A model generated the notes under the pieces. It had not been told where the DNA came from. It searched no databases and was given only the letters and a program-made list of their open reading frames with translations. From positions 3,658,001-3,722,000 of the forward strand of contig JAWNGF010000004.1 of NCBI GenBank assembly GCA_037039685.1: 64,000 bases of DNA. The letters run 5' to 3'. The translations under genes were made by a program, and so were the position numbers. Every line of letters starts with the position of its first letter. Position 1 is the first letter of the stretch. This document shows, one piece after another, positions 22,704 to 34,259 of this stretch. The stretch is from Ceratobasidium sp. AG-K. Lineage: Eukaryota > Basidiomycota > Agaricomycetes > Cantharellales > Ceratobasidiaceae.

Positions 22704-25146
22704 TTACGCGCATGTGTCAATCAACCGATTCGGCCTAACTCGACATCAGAGCCAGCCAGGGCACGCGCATATATGGGACTCACGGAATTTGTTGCTTGTA
22801 ATCATCCACCCAAGTTGTCAAATTTGGGTTCGTATACGCCTCGATGTACCTATCCCTAAATCAATACCACACTTCAATAAGGTACCCAAAAACTCACTTG
22901 TTAATATAAGCCGACGTCGGGAAATCCTCCGGATCACACCCGACATTGCGCTTGCCCTTGGGCTGATACACGCGAATCCAATCGACAAGCATCCAGGTCG
23001 GGAACTTCAGGTGCTCGAAATCAATCGCACCAAAGTTGGGACTGATACCCAAATTGACGATAATGTATAACGGCTCCTGAGGGACAGGTCGCGCGCCAAT
23101 GTCGACGATGGTGTCAGCAGCCATACCTGCCCCTCGGATCGTCCACGCTGGCTTGTTGTCGTTTACCCAGGTAATGTACCCGTCGGTTCCTGGAGCGTAT
23201 TCGAATCCATAGACAGAGAAGCAGCCGTCGCCTTGGGTGTAGCATCCTTGGTTTGTCTTGGACACGGCCGAGGTGGATTGCTGGAACACTCCACCGACGT
23301 ACGTATTGAGCTCGGTAATGGCCTCGTCGTAGATCTTCAAGTTGTCCGATGTGTTGAACCAAGTGTAGTGGTGATTGAATGGCGCCCTGATCGCTGGTCA
23401 AGACTACTCACTCGACCGAGAAACTAGGCTCACCATTGCCCAGACTGAGACACATGTCCGATCAACGTCCCGCTATCCACCTGCGCCTCGAAAATATCAA
23501 TCTCGGGTGCGCTCCGACCGACAAACGTGCCATCTTTGCGCTTCGGGCCCGGATGAGTCGTATCGCTTGGGCAAGTGCACGCGCTCAGTCGTTGACCAGG
23601 AAGATACGAAAGTTCATTTCCGTTGCTTGGGTCGCCCATTGTATGCACGGCGGCAGGTCCATTGGTCTTGGGGTCTGTCTGGTTCGCAAGGGTGCCGACA
23701 TCGCACGAGTCGTACGAATAAGGCCACATGCCGTCGAGCGAAGCACCGTACCCCGCCCGACCGAGGTTACCCATGGTCCAGACGGCGGGCCAGAGACCAT
23801 AGACATCAGACGAGCCCGGAAGCGAGACGTTGGCTACACGTGGAAAGACGTCACGAGTGATCGTCAGCCAAGCCAAACGCCATGTGCAATTCTCGGCGTC
23901 AGTGAAGGAAAGGTAAATTTGGGAATTCGTGACCTACCTTCAATGTACCCGCCAGTGAAGCAAAACTTGTTCCAGGACGAAATCAGCCCGCCCTGGTAGC
24001 CCAAATCGTGCGTACGCATTTTACGCATGGTGATGTTGAGATACCCGCCCTTGGTTGTGACAGCCTCGGGGTCGTACCATTCCAAGTTGTTCGTGCCCCT
24101 ATGACTCCAAGTTAGCCACGATACGAAAACACGAGTAGAACTTACCAGTAATGCAAGTCGACCGCCTCCCAGAATGGATCATCGCCCGGATAAAAACTAC
24201 GTCCCTCGGTATTAAACTCGTCGCTAAACACCAAATCCCACTCGGACCCGTCGTCAATTGACGTCTTGGTCAACGCCGAGTCGGGAGTATCACGGTCAAT
24301 GAGTCCAAAGTTGCCTGATGATCAACGGGATGAGCGGCCACGAAAATCCAATCAGGGTAGCGACCACAAAAATAGGTTGCCAATCCCCAAAATAGACGAG
24401 AAACGCACCGGTCATGACGGGGACTTGGCCGCTGGCGTTGATACCACCCAAGTTGTACGCACCGAGGGTGGTAAACTCGTTTGACGTAAAGTAGGTGATG
24501 ATAGGATAGCCAGCACTATCCGCCAATTAACAAAACTTTCTAACCGACGAGAATAAACTCACAAAAGGACCAGCAGACTGAGTATAAGCAAAGACAGACA
24601 CCCCAAATTGACCGCTCCTCGCGATGTGAAGAACGTGCCACCCTTGTCGGCCTTTTTGTCTCGCTTGGGATCGGGTGTATGCAGCTCATCGTCGGTATCA
24701 GCATACCCGTACCCATAGACAAATGGATTCGACGCAAATTGATATTTTTCAGAGAGCGAGTCGTGGCCAGCAGACGAGGGAGCCTGGGGATAAGCATTGT
24801 CTCTGAGCGAGGTGTGGCTGCCTTCGTCGACGTATCCTTCGGGTGCAGCTGCCAGCGCTGCATGGATATGGTCTGGAGGAGTACGGGCGCCGGTGCCCGC
24901 ACCGGGGAGCGTTCTGAGACTCGGATTAGAGCCTGGCTGGAGCAGTTGTGCGGCCGAGCCAGTAGCAGACGGATTAGCCCCAGCTAGGTACATCTGCCGC
25001 TGTTGTTGGTTTGCAACCGGCCGAGATGGGAGACCAGTCGAGGCTTGAAAGCGGCCAGGGCGAGCAGCAGACATATTAGGTGGAGGAGCCACAGGCGGGA
25101 GGCGGTAGGGATCCGCAGGCGGGGTCGTCTTTTGTTGGCGCTGCAT
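22704..25146 (-). CDS. kre6: Kre6/Skn1-type GH16 protein for cell-wall beta-1,6-glucan synthesis
   Basis: Kre6 and Skn1 are type II membrane proteins of the secretory path needed for beta-1,6-glucan in fungal walls. The N-terminal 160 or so residues are a Pro/Ser/Ala-rich cytosolic tail, then [19 protein letters not shown] as the membrane anchor. The lumenal part has [57 protein letters not shown] and the GH16 catalytic motif EIDIFEA (ExDxxE). Two introns near the 3' end lead to a last exon ending [10 protein letters not shown], which fits the family's usual C-terminus; a stop at 22780 would arise only if that last intron were kept. The length is about 700 residues. Kre6 and Skn1 are paralogs in yeast, so the symbol marks the family. 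Confidence 0.92.
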
Positions 25147-25865
25147 TAGTCGATGGTAGCGGGAGACAAGGAATAGAAACAGGTTGTAACTCCACTCGTC
25201 ATGGATCTACGACGACGAAGCACGTGCCAAGTGTCTCAGGGGTCCCAGAATAGCTCAACTAAGAAATGCACCTGGGCTGACCTCATCCGCCTATGTGCAA
25301 TGTAGGGACAAAGCATTCACTCGGCAATCTTATTCTGATCAGGTGTAGATGGTGCGTACCACACCGGGGTGTGGATTTCGCCACACAACAGTCAGAAGGA
25401 ACCCTTCACAGCCTCATCACGCAAAAATAGAAAAGAACCCCGTATGTATTCACTCGACTACAGCCCCGAAGAAATAAACAACCATGTAGCGAGCTACACA
25501 ATTACATGAGCCAGCCGAGCGAAGATGTAACTTTTCGTATTGAAAAGGCAGACACAAAAATCTACAGAGAAACAATTCAAATCGCGTGCGGCGAAACGAG
25601 TGGGGCGTCGTCAAGGAGAGTGACTCGATCGACCGGCGACTGAGGGATATCTGGGGTGAGAAAAAAGCGGAGAAAACCAATCAGAATGTTCAAGCAAAAC
25701 AAGTTCGTCAAACCATCCGAATGATAGAAAAAGAGGAGGAGCATAGGTTTAGGGTAGTAGAGACAATCGAGACTAGGAAGCAAAAACACAGATGTACGCG
25801 CTACATGTTCAACGCCCGGCCAGGAGTGGGCGGGAATTCATCACGGCATAATGGTTCACAGCACC
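25147..25865. other. Intergenic region upstream of the Kre6-type gene
   Basis: About 720 bases holding the Kre6-type promoter and the 3' end of the mucin-like gene. CACGTG occurs at 25221-25226, 75 bases before the start codon. I see no gene. Confidence 0.45.
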
Positions 25866-27202
25866 CTAATTGTACCCGCGGTACGGGGCCTGGGCCTGTT
25901 GAGCCTGGGCCTGGACCTGAGGTTGTCCCGCCTGTGGGCCGTAGTCATCATATCCGTACTCGCCGCCATATGGGTTCGGGAGGGGTGGCACGCCAGCGGC
26001 GCCAGGTTGAGCCTCGTATCCGGCAGTGGGCCCGCGACTGTAGCTCATGCCGCGCGTGACGCTTGCGCCATGGCTGTAGGTGCTCTCGCTCATGCTCGGG
26101 CCGCGCTGCAGATCCGCATAGCCAGTGCCACCGGCGTATTGCTGGGCACCATAGTATTGTCCGTACGCAGGCTGAGCACCCGCCGTAAAGTCGTGCGCGG
26201 GCGGGAAGTCTTGAGCCTGAGCACCATAGGCGTGACCGTGCTGCGAATCGTTGTACATGCCGTTAGGGTGTCCGCTCTCGCTCTTCCCGGGACCAGCAGA
26301 CGTGAAGCTTCCGTGCGACCCAGAACTGCCAGCCCTGCGGTGCCTCTTTTCCTCCATGGTCTCCTCAGGTGCACCACCAGCGCCTTGAGGAGCCCAATCG
26401 ATTGGCTGCATCCGGTCATCAAACTTCTCCGAGGGCGAGAGCTTCCATTTGCGAATGACGGTCCAGATGGCGATGGCACCGCCGATACAAGCGGCAATGA
26501 CCACAAGCGAGATGATAGTGTTCTGAGTGATCTTCGCCTTTTTGGCCGCTGCAGCAGATTGAGAAGCCTCCTCGGCGGGAGTAACAACAGTCCTTGTAAC
26601 GACGACGTTGCTTGCGCTGGCCTGGGAGCTGGTCGGGCTAGGAGTAGCAATGTTGAGCGTAGGAGTAACAACCGGGGAGGCAACAGCGGAAGTCGAGGGC
26701 GCAATCGAACTCGGTGTTGACGAGGTAGAGGGCGCGACGGACGAGGTACTTGGCGTCGTCGAGGTGGAAACGCTAGTGGTCGACGCACTCAAAATATTGG
26801 TCAAGCTATCGAGTAGCCCTCCGGTGGTGGTGCTCGCAACCTAAGTTCCCAGAATGAATAAAACTCAGGCACGCAATTGAAAAAACCTACGGTAGATGAC
26901 GACGGCGTGGAAGTCGTAACCAGGCTGGAGGTTGGGCTGGTCGTCGAGGCGGCAGCAGTAGTCGAGGCAGAGCTTGTAGGTGTACCAGCGGTCGTAGACG
27001 GACTAGAAGCAGAAACAGTATTGGTTGCCTGGCGAACATAGAGCCCGTGATCAAAAGCCACGACCTTTCCCTCGATAGGACCAGGACCGCGCCGACGGAT
27101 CATTCGCTGGTGGGGGAGCGTGTCACGCGAGCCATTGGCGGGCACCGCAGACAGTATAGACGCCGCGAGGGCGACATACAGGGGAAGGTTGAGACGGGGC
27201 AT
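25866..27202 (-). CDS. Ser/Thr-rich mucin-like single-pass membrane protein
   Basis: Probable cell-surface protein. The signal peptide (LPLYVALAASILSAVPANG) is followed by about 190 residues rich in Ser and Thr, a likely O-mannosylated stalk. One membrane segment, TIISLVVIAACIGGAIAIW, comes next, then a basic stop (RKWK) and a conserved-looking KFDDRMQPIDW. The C-terminal cytosolic tail is rich in Gly, Tyr, Gln and Ala, with YGAQAQ- and YGQYYGAQQY-type low complexity. One intron near 26842-26890 joins TPSSST to VASTTTGG in frame. The layout matches fungal wall-stress sensor or mucin types (Wsc/Mid2-like), but there is no WSC cysteine domain, so a sensor role is inference. It lies just upstream of the Kre6-type gene on the same strand. 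Confidence 0.8.
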
Positions 27203-28443
27203 TTGCAGTTCTATTGAGTTGTTTAGTGTTGTGTTGTCTAGAGAGCGCTGAACAGGTCAGCGACGCGCAGGGGGAGAGGGAGCGGAAAACAGGAGAGACG
27301 GAGGAAGGGCGGTGATGGTAGGAGAGATCAAGTGAACACGCCAGCGCAAATGAAACCCCAAAACGCCCGCCGCTGTCGGGAATTCGCTTTTCCTTATGTC
27401 TAGTCGCAATTCGGAAAAAACTCACGGTAAGGAGAGGAACAAGCCTCAGATCAACCTTGGGCTTATATCGATAAATGAGTGATTTCAGACGGCTGCGGTA
27501 GGTGGTGGGACGAGGTGGAAGCGGTGTGAAGTTGGGAGGGACAGCGACACAGTCGGCGTCAAGCTGTGGAAGAGAGCAACGGAAGGTGCTTCGATTGTCC
27601 CGGGCCATCAATCGATTTTGGTATTACGCCACGTGCCGTGGCTGTGGCGTGCATATAGTCACGTGTGGTTTCAGCTCGCGGCTCCTTTGTCATTTTCGGT
27701 TGCTCTCAACCAGATAGTGCACATTTATATACAGCTTATAGTTTATCATGTCCACTTGGTTTCCGTTATCACCGCCTCATGTTCTTTCGCTATCCTTGGA
27801 GACCGAACTATGGAACACCTTCAACAGGGGGCTTCGTGTTGCGCTCCAACGCGTCATACACGCGACAATGGGCGTCTTGTGCGGAGCAAGTAAATGGGGA
27901 GATCACAGGTGGCTACTTGGTCTGTAACTTGGCGCTTCGGACGCATGTTTGGTAATTTCAGGCTCATTCGGCTCGAGGTTCCAGTGCCTCGGCCCTGTTC
28001 TAGACTTGAGGTCGACACCTGTCGACCTTCAATGATTCCAAGGTCGTTTATCTTAGACTGTGGATGAGAGCGCGTTTATCAACTATCTTGATAACAGCGC
28101 CTCGACAGTCACTGTCTAACGATGATACTCGCACCGAAAATATCACAGCCGCCTTGACAGCCATATTTATGTTCGTCTGGGGTGGATTCCAGTTCGAGCG
28201 TTTCACTTTATAACATCAAATTCTGTCACCCCGGACGTACCTGTATGGGACCAAACTGTCGCCGACACAATATCTCTGGCGATCCTGTTTCATGAATTTG
28301 CCTTGGAATCTAATTGGCTAGAGACCGCTGCAGCATTTGGCTCGACCCTTTCTCGGTTGGCTTCAGATCACACTTTCGCCCAGCTAATCCAACTCGACTC
28401 CAAGATTCAAGCATAACAGATCAAGCCATTATACACACACCCA
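27203..28443. other. Intergenic region upstream of the mucin-like gene
   Basis: About 1.24 kb. CACGTG occurs twice, at 27630-27635 and 27660-27665, 30 bases apart and about 430-460 bases before the mucin-like start. No gene is visible. Confidence 0.45.
27630..27665. promoter_or_regulatory. Paired CACGTG boxes upstream of the mucin-like gene
   Basis: Two CACGTG cores 30 bases apart, close to the 27-base spacing seen at 8834 and 8861. Possible bHLH sites; use is inferred only from sequence and position. Confidence 0.3.
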
Positions 28444-30290
28444 CTAATGCGCCCGCTTCTCCTCCTTCAACCACGTACTCGCAACCAACCCGATAGCGTT
28501 AATACCCAACAGCACCGCATATACGAACCATCCACCAAGCAAATCTTTCTGCGTCGAAAGGGAAAACAAGCTCGTTGCGCTCGCCGGTCCGATTGCCCTG
28601 ATCACGCTGATGGTGGTTTGGGAGATCCCATTTAGTGTCCCGAGCGAAGACTTGGAAGGTGCGGCGCTGTTCACGAATATCATTACGCAACCTGTGACAG
28701 GCGATATGTGGTCAGGTTCACTTGTAAAACAAAACTAAAAAACAAAGTGCGTACTGAAGGCCATGAATGCGGAACATGAAAGTAGAATGTGGACCGCGAT
28801 GACTACCCATAGTCCCGTTTTCGTTTCTTGCTTGGCGAAAAAGTGCATAATAGGTAAGGAGAGAATCAATAACGCATACGTTGAGTAACCTGTAACGTAG
28901 ATTCTCTTGTTACCGAGTCGCCTGTGGAGGGGTGCGAAGAACAAGACTTGAAAGATCCCAGTGACAATCCCTTGTAGACCCAGAACGATGCCTATGGAAC
29001 GAGGCGAGAGTCCAAGACCACCATCATCGACTGAAACAGCGAATACAACGGGCTAAAATAAAAAATAGGTTAAGTCGAGAATATATCAAAAGCCGATGAA
29101 TGCATACAAGCAATCCGAGATACGTGATGTCGCTAAATGCCAGGAATCCATAATTGGCAATTGCAATCGCAGCCCGTTTGGTGAGAACCGACCGAATTGA
29201 GGGTGCGCGCTGCGGAGGGGCAGGTCGGGCAGAGGCAGTGCCATACTCGGTCACCGTATCTGGCTTGGGTTCTGTATGTGTGTGTAATGTCTTCATTGGC
29301 TAGTCAGACACCACAACCAACCGCAGCAGGATACAACTTGCCTCTTGTAAGAAAAGAGCTGCCAGGACAAATACACAGGCCGCGTATCCCGCCGCAACGA
29401 GGCATGGGAGGAAGTAAGGATATTCGTTCCAAAACGGGGTATCGAACACTCTCGGAAGTAGCTTCGCTGGGTGACTAAGAGTCCCTCCAAGAAAGGGCCC
29501 GAGTGTTGAACCTGTGGACCAGACGATGGGCAGGAACGAAAAACCTAGTAAAACCTTAGTCAGTTATAACGCTAGGGAATATGATTACTACTTACATTGT
29601 GCTTGGTTGGTTTCGTCAGTTAGCTCGAAGATCATACTCTTTGCGACCCCAACGTTTCCCTGGAGAGGACAATTGAGAAACTCGAGCAAGAAGCAGTAGT
29701 TACACGACCCACGTTTAGGGCTCCCGATAAAGCTCTGGTAAAAACGAGTCCCCAAAAGGTCTTGGAGAGGCCGAATGAGAATATTGAGAGAGAGAGGCCG
29801 AATAGTCCAAACATCAACACAGGTCGTCTGCCGATCCTATCCGATAGACGGCCATACTGGAGAGTGAACATACTTTCCGTAAGGAAGAATATAGATTCCT
29901 AGTTGAGTAAGTTCACGTCTTTACTTCAAGATGTCGGGCCATTGTAAACTTACAATTAGGCCTGCATAGTATCCAATTTTGCCCGGATCTCCTCCAGTGA
30001 TCCCAGTTTCATTCACTAATGCCGCAACAAAAGGGCTTCGTTTTATTGAATAATTAATCTCGTCTATTTTTCTGTCCGAAAAAGCAACGCGCTTACTAAA
30101 TTACGGTGCACGTAATTGATTCTGCGAGCTGCAACAAAAGTAAAACAGATATTTGCTTCATGGGTAACGGGGTTGGAGTTTGGGTTCCGTTTTGCTCGGA
30201 TTCGTCTCCCAGAGACGTTGCGAGAACGGACTCTTCTTCATGGGGGGCATGTACGGGGCCAAGCAAAGGACGCTCTTCGCCGGAGGACAT
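28444..30290 (-). CDS. MFS transporter, ZIFL1/drug-efflux type
   Basis: A proton-coupled exporter of the major facilitator superfamily, plasma or vacuolar membrane. After a polar N-terminus (MSSGEERPLLGPVHAPHEEE), the first helix reads QISVLLLLQLAESITCTVIY, spliced to PFVAALVNETGITGGDPGKI. The motif-A loop is YGRLSDRIGRRPVLMFG, followed by FTRALSGALN. The C-terminal half includes SPRSIGIVLGLQGIVTGIFQ-like sequence at about 28930-29010 and ends SLLGGINAIGLVASTWLKEEKRAH-like. The LNETGIT loop and motif A point to the ZIFL1/drug-resistance subgroup common in agaricomycetes. Several 50-60 nt introns are needed; the reading frames look intact. Substrate cannot be told. Confidence 0.85.
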
Positions 30291-31165
30291 TTCTAGCCCT
30301 TGGGTTGGATTGGCTTGGAGCCGTAAAGCTCGTAGGATTTACTTTGCGGTGAGACAGGCACGGGTCTAGCTGGGCGAGGTCTTCAGGACCTCTAGACAAG
30401 GTGGTCGTTTAGTTCGGAGCTATTTCATGCGGTGCATGACTCAGAAGGCAAGTCAGAACAGCCGGAGTCAAACGGCAAGCGCGCTTCCGGCGGTAGCACC
30501 TCAGGGGCTAGGCCGGGCGGCCCGAGCCTGATGTGTACGTGAGAGGGTACAATTAGAACCAAGTAAGTCTCAATACAGACAGATGAATATGCCGGTGAGT
30601 TAATACGCCGAATACCAGAAATTAATTACCAGCGTTCAAAGGAAAAGGCTTCAGCAATTCACGCTCCCTTTTATACACGTCGATTGGGCCTGGGTTTCTT
30701 GGGTAGTCGTTTTAATTTCAGTATATTATTGACCGTACCATTCTTTTCAAGTGTGTTTGAGGCACATAACTTTTATTGACTGCGGTTTATTCGACTTTGA
30801 TAGCTCCATTCATCAACGTGTTGGAGTGCCGTCACTCTCGGCCCTGTCTGCATATACTGTTGTTTGACCGCACGACGCTCCCAGCTGTCCGGCTTCGTGG
30901 GTCCTCTCATAGATCCAATGAGCCGCTGGGACTCAGCTACAGTAAATACTCCTATTCTGATCCTACTCGCTTCAGGTTGTACTTTAGCTTGTCTAATTTT
31001 ATCCGGTTGATCGAAGACTTCAATTTGCCTCGGCTAGATAGATTATGTTATTACAGGAGCTCTTCTCCTCGTTCTCGATGCCAATGGAGCGAGGATTCCG
31101 GCTGGCAGGTAAAACCCGACGTCTTCGAGTCATATCCTAAGTTTGCTTCCCTCCACGCCTTGGCT
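30291..31165. other. Intergenic region between divergent MFS genes
   Basis: About 875 bases between the ZIFL1-like gene (minus) and the Dal5-like gene (plus). I see open stretches but no convincing gene. A short hairpin, GAGGTC-TTCAG-GACCTC, lies near 30380. Confidence 0.4.
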
Positions 31166-31391
31166 ATGACCACTGTTGAACCTTGAGCCTCGAGTTCCAA
31201 CTCGAACGACCTGAAACGGGACATCGAACGTACTGAGTTCGTAGACGCAGCAAAAAATGACACAGACGTATCGAATGTCCAAAATACTGATGCTAATCTC
31301 GAAAAGAAACTCGTCCGAAAGTTGGACTGGATGGTTATGCCCTTAACTTGTGCGCTGTACCTGTTCGCGTATCTCGACCGCTCGAATCTAG

Positions 31392-31447
31392 GCAAGTGGT
31401 CTATTGAAATATTATCCGTTCAATTTCTGAGTAAGCCTGGCATGTAG
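31392..31447 (+). other. GC-AG intron 1 of the Dal5-like gene
   Basis: Donor GCAAGT, acceptor CATGTAG. Splicing joins DRSNLG to NARLQGLP, the expected family sequence. Confidence 0.75.
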
Positions 31448-31883
31448 GCAACGCCAGACTCCAAGGCCTACCCGAGGACGTCCTGGACGGAGACCCAACA
31501 GGGACCAAATTTGACTGGGTTTCATCCATGTTTTACTTTTCGTACATTATAGCACAACTGCCCGCAGTCGTAACCTCGAAACTCTTTCGGCCTCGTACCT
31601 GGATCGGGATTGCTACCATTGGATGGGGTCTAGCATCTACTCTACAGGTACGTTTTTAGCACCTATACAGCTTGGCAATTGGTCTGGCAATCTAAAGTGT
31701 GGTGCACAGGCTGTTGCGTTCAACTTTGGGGGGCTACTTGCAGCGCGATTCTTTCTAGGGATCTTTGAGGCGGGATTCGGACCTATGATTCCTCTTTACT
31801 TTACATTCTTTTATACTCGGATGAAATGGGACTGCGCATGGCAATCTGGTTTGGGTTTGCTGCGGTTGCTGGTGCATTTGGAG

Positions 31884-31939
31884 GCAAGTCTCTCTTCTCG
31901 GCGATATTGCTGATGGGATCTGAAATAGGATTTTAACAG
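31884..31939 (+). other. GC-AG intron in the Dal5-like gene
   Basis: Donor GCAAGT, acceptor TTAACAG. Splicing joins AGAFGG to LI, then a normal GT intron leads to AYGVQHINSYL. Confidence 0.75.
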
Positions 31940-33699
31940 GCCTTATTGGTAAGTCCCGGAGGAGAATTAGACCGTCTTGTTACATAACCACGACCTTCCT
32001 TGTCTAGCGTATGGTGTACAGCACATCAATAGCTACCTTGCCAACTGGAGAATTTTATTCCTCGTTGAGTGGTGTATCTTATCCTTCACGCCAACCTCTT
32101 GACTAATTAGCTCTAAAGGGGTGTCCAACTGTAGCTCTCGGGATTTTAACGCTATTTGTATTGCCAGATCGACCAGATACCACCAAGCGATTACATGGCG
32201 CTCAGAGGGATCTTGCTATCGAGAGAATGAGCAGAGGGGGGACGAAGGAAGAGGCGGTACTGTCAACAAGTGAGTAGTCCAGCGTTGGAAGGTATTGATT
32301 CTTAAGCTATATTGTAGGGATCATGTTTTTGCAGCTCTGAAGGATTGGAGGGTGAGGGGATTTGACAACCGATGACAGAATATAGCTAAAATATGTCTTA
32401 GGTCTATGCGGCTGGTACATTAGTATTCGTTCAACAAAATTATGTACTTGCCTCACCTACCGGTTACTAGGCATTGTCTATTTTGGCGTGAATATTGCGC
32501 TTTCCTCCATTAGTGTCTTTTTGCCAACCATCATCAAAGTAAGCTGTGATTCATTTTATCATCTTTTAGGAATACACCTGATGGTTTTAGTAGAGCTTTG
32601 GATATAGTGTGTTTCTCAAAAACTCAAATTTATGGATGACTAACATCGGATTTAAGCAAATGCAAGGGCACAACTTCTGAGTATGCCTTCCACCCCGAAG
32701 AAACCACGAAACACTGACGATTGGTTGCAGCCGTCCCCCCTTACGCTGTAGCTGCGCTTGTAATGAGTACAATTTCATACATCTCAGATCGGCTTCAACA
32801 TCGTGGCCTCTTCCTCTGCTTCACATCCACCATCGGAGCAACTGGGTACCTGTATGGTCTTTGCACCTGATATATGCGCATATACTAACTCACAAACAGC
32901 CTGCTGCTTGTGGTACGAACCAACCAAGCCATTCGATACTTTGCAATATTTCTGTGTTGTGCAGGGACCTACACAACCATTGGGTTGTCACTGAGTTGGT
33001 GTGAGTGACATCGAGTTATTTCGGATGAGCAGAGCGATGGTTTTAACATTCGTAGTTGCACATAATCTGGGGTCCGAGTCGAAAAAGGCTGCAGGTAGGG
33101 CTCTTAGTGGAGACCACCCCGACATTTCTGAAGCAATTTTGTAGGGCTTCCATTGCTCATGATGATCGGGCAGTGCGGGTAAGTTGCAGCTATTGAGGAC
33201 GAATCAACAAACAAAAAAACTCATCGACCTGGTTAGCTCCATTCTTGGTACGCATGCGTATCCTGCCTCCGAGGGCCCTCGATATGTGTGAGCATAGGTG
33301 CATGAATCGCTTTCTGCGTAATATACTGATATGCATCGTGCAAACAGAAAGGGGCTGGCTTGTATGTACATCCGTCTTCTTTAACCTTGGCTTTGCTATG
33401 GCGGACCTTGACTTTGTCAATTATAGTGTGCTGCTCGTTCGAGTTCTTAGGGGCGCTGATTTGCCTTATCTTGACGGTGAGCGTTCTGTCCGCTTGAATA
33501 CGTTATGCCAACAGACCAATTTTTTAGATTTCTTTCCGCTTGGAAAACGTACGGAGAGATAGAGTGTATGGTCCTCCGGAGAAAGGAAAAGTGGTAGATA
33601 CGAGAGAATTAGCTGACAAGGTACTGGTCGGATGACTTTTATAGGATTGTGTGGCTAATATTTTCTTTCCAGACGCCAGGGTTTCGATATGTACTTTAA

Positions 33700-34259
33700 G
33701 TGTCGAACATAATACAGGGCTAAAATCTAACATCTAGACATGATATCAGTTTCGATTTCAGCTCTCCAGCCCTCAAGAGTCGGGGAAATAAATTCCCGGA
33801 GCCACTTTGACCCAGACCCCAACCACGGTTGCATCATATATCGGCGTCGTTGGCGATTATTACCGCTGCTCCACGACGAGTTAAGTCTCTTTTCGGCAAG
33901 TCTTAGTGTTGTGGTGACGTCGAACCGTCTCTGCGGTGTTAGCACTCTCCTTTTATAGACTTATCGTGCTTCTGGTGCCAGATAATATGAAAATTTTCGA
34001 TGTTCCTTTCTCAGGGATAGCTAGATGCGTTAAGTTTGGGACTCCGGATACCGTTTGACATGTTGCCACACGAGCCACCGGTGGCTACTTAAATCTGAGT
34101 AGACCAAGGCCCTACCCAGTCATGAGCCCAACCCACCATCTCGGACTCTCCCTCACATCACGTATCCAGTCTAACTTCTTTGCGCAGAGTAGGTGCTTTC
34201 CCATGACTTCGGTTCATGAATTTACTTGCACTGTTTGATGTAGCCACTGTCCGACACAG
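33700..34259. other. Intergenic region upstream of the dynamin-like gene
   Basis: About 560 bases with no recognisable gene; it should hold the dynamin-like promoter. Confidence 0.45.

Larger units (their letters stand above)
31166..33699 (+). pseudogene. Dal5-type MFS (anion:cation symporter) gene, probably decayed
   Basis: The family normally imports organic anions such as allantoate, nicotinate or pantothenate. Clear family sequence runs throughout: KLVRKLDWMVMPLTCALYLF, AYLDRSNLGNARLQGLPEDV, FDWVSSMFYFSYIIAQLPAV, GLLAARFFLGIFEAGFGPM, GVNIALSSISVFLPTIIK, VPPYAVAALVMSTISYISDR and the end PGFRYVL. Defects: the only nearby ATG (31166) meets TGA at 31184-31186 before the conserved part; one base is missing at about 31821 between FFYTR and EMGLRMAIWFG; another frame change lies near 33405 in the last helix. 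Two introns (31392-31447 and 31884-31939) use GC donors. The stop could be avoided by an unseen upstream exon, and the shifts could be assembly errors, so decay is probable, not proven. Confidence 0.65.

Noticed and set aside
22780..22782. TGA as the stop of the Kre6-type gene
   Set aside because: It falls inside a GTGAGT intron donor. Splicing gives [10 protein letters not shown], the expected family C-terminus, with a stop at 22704.
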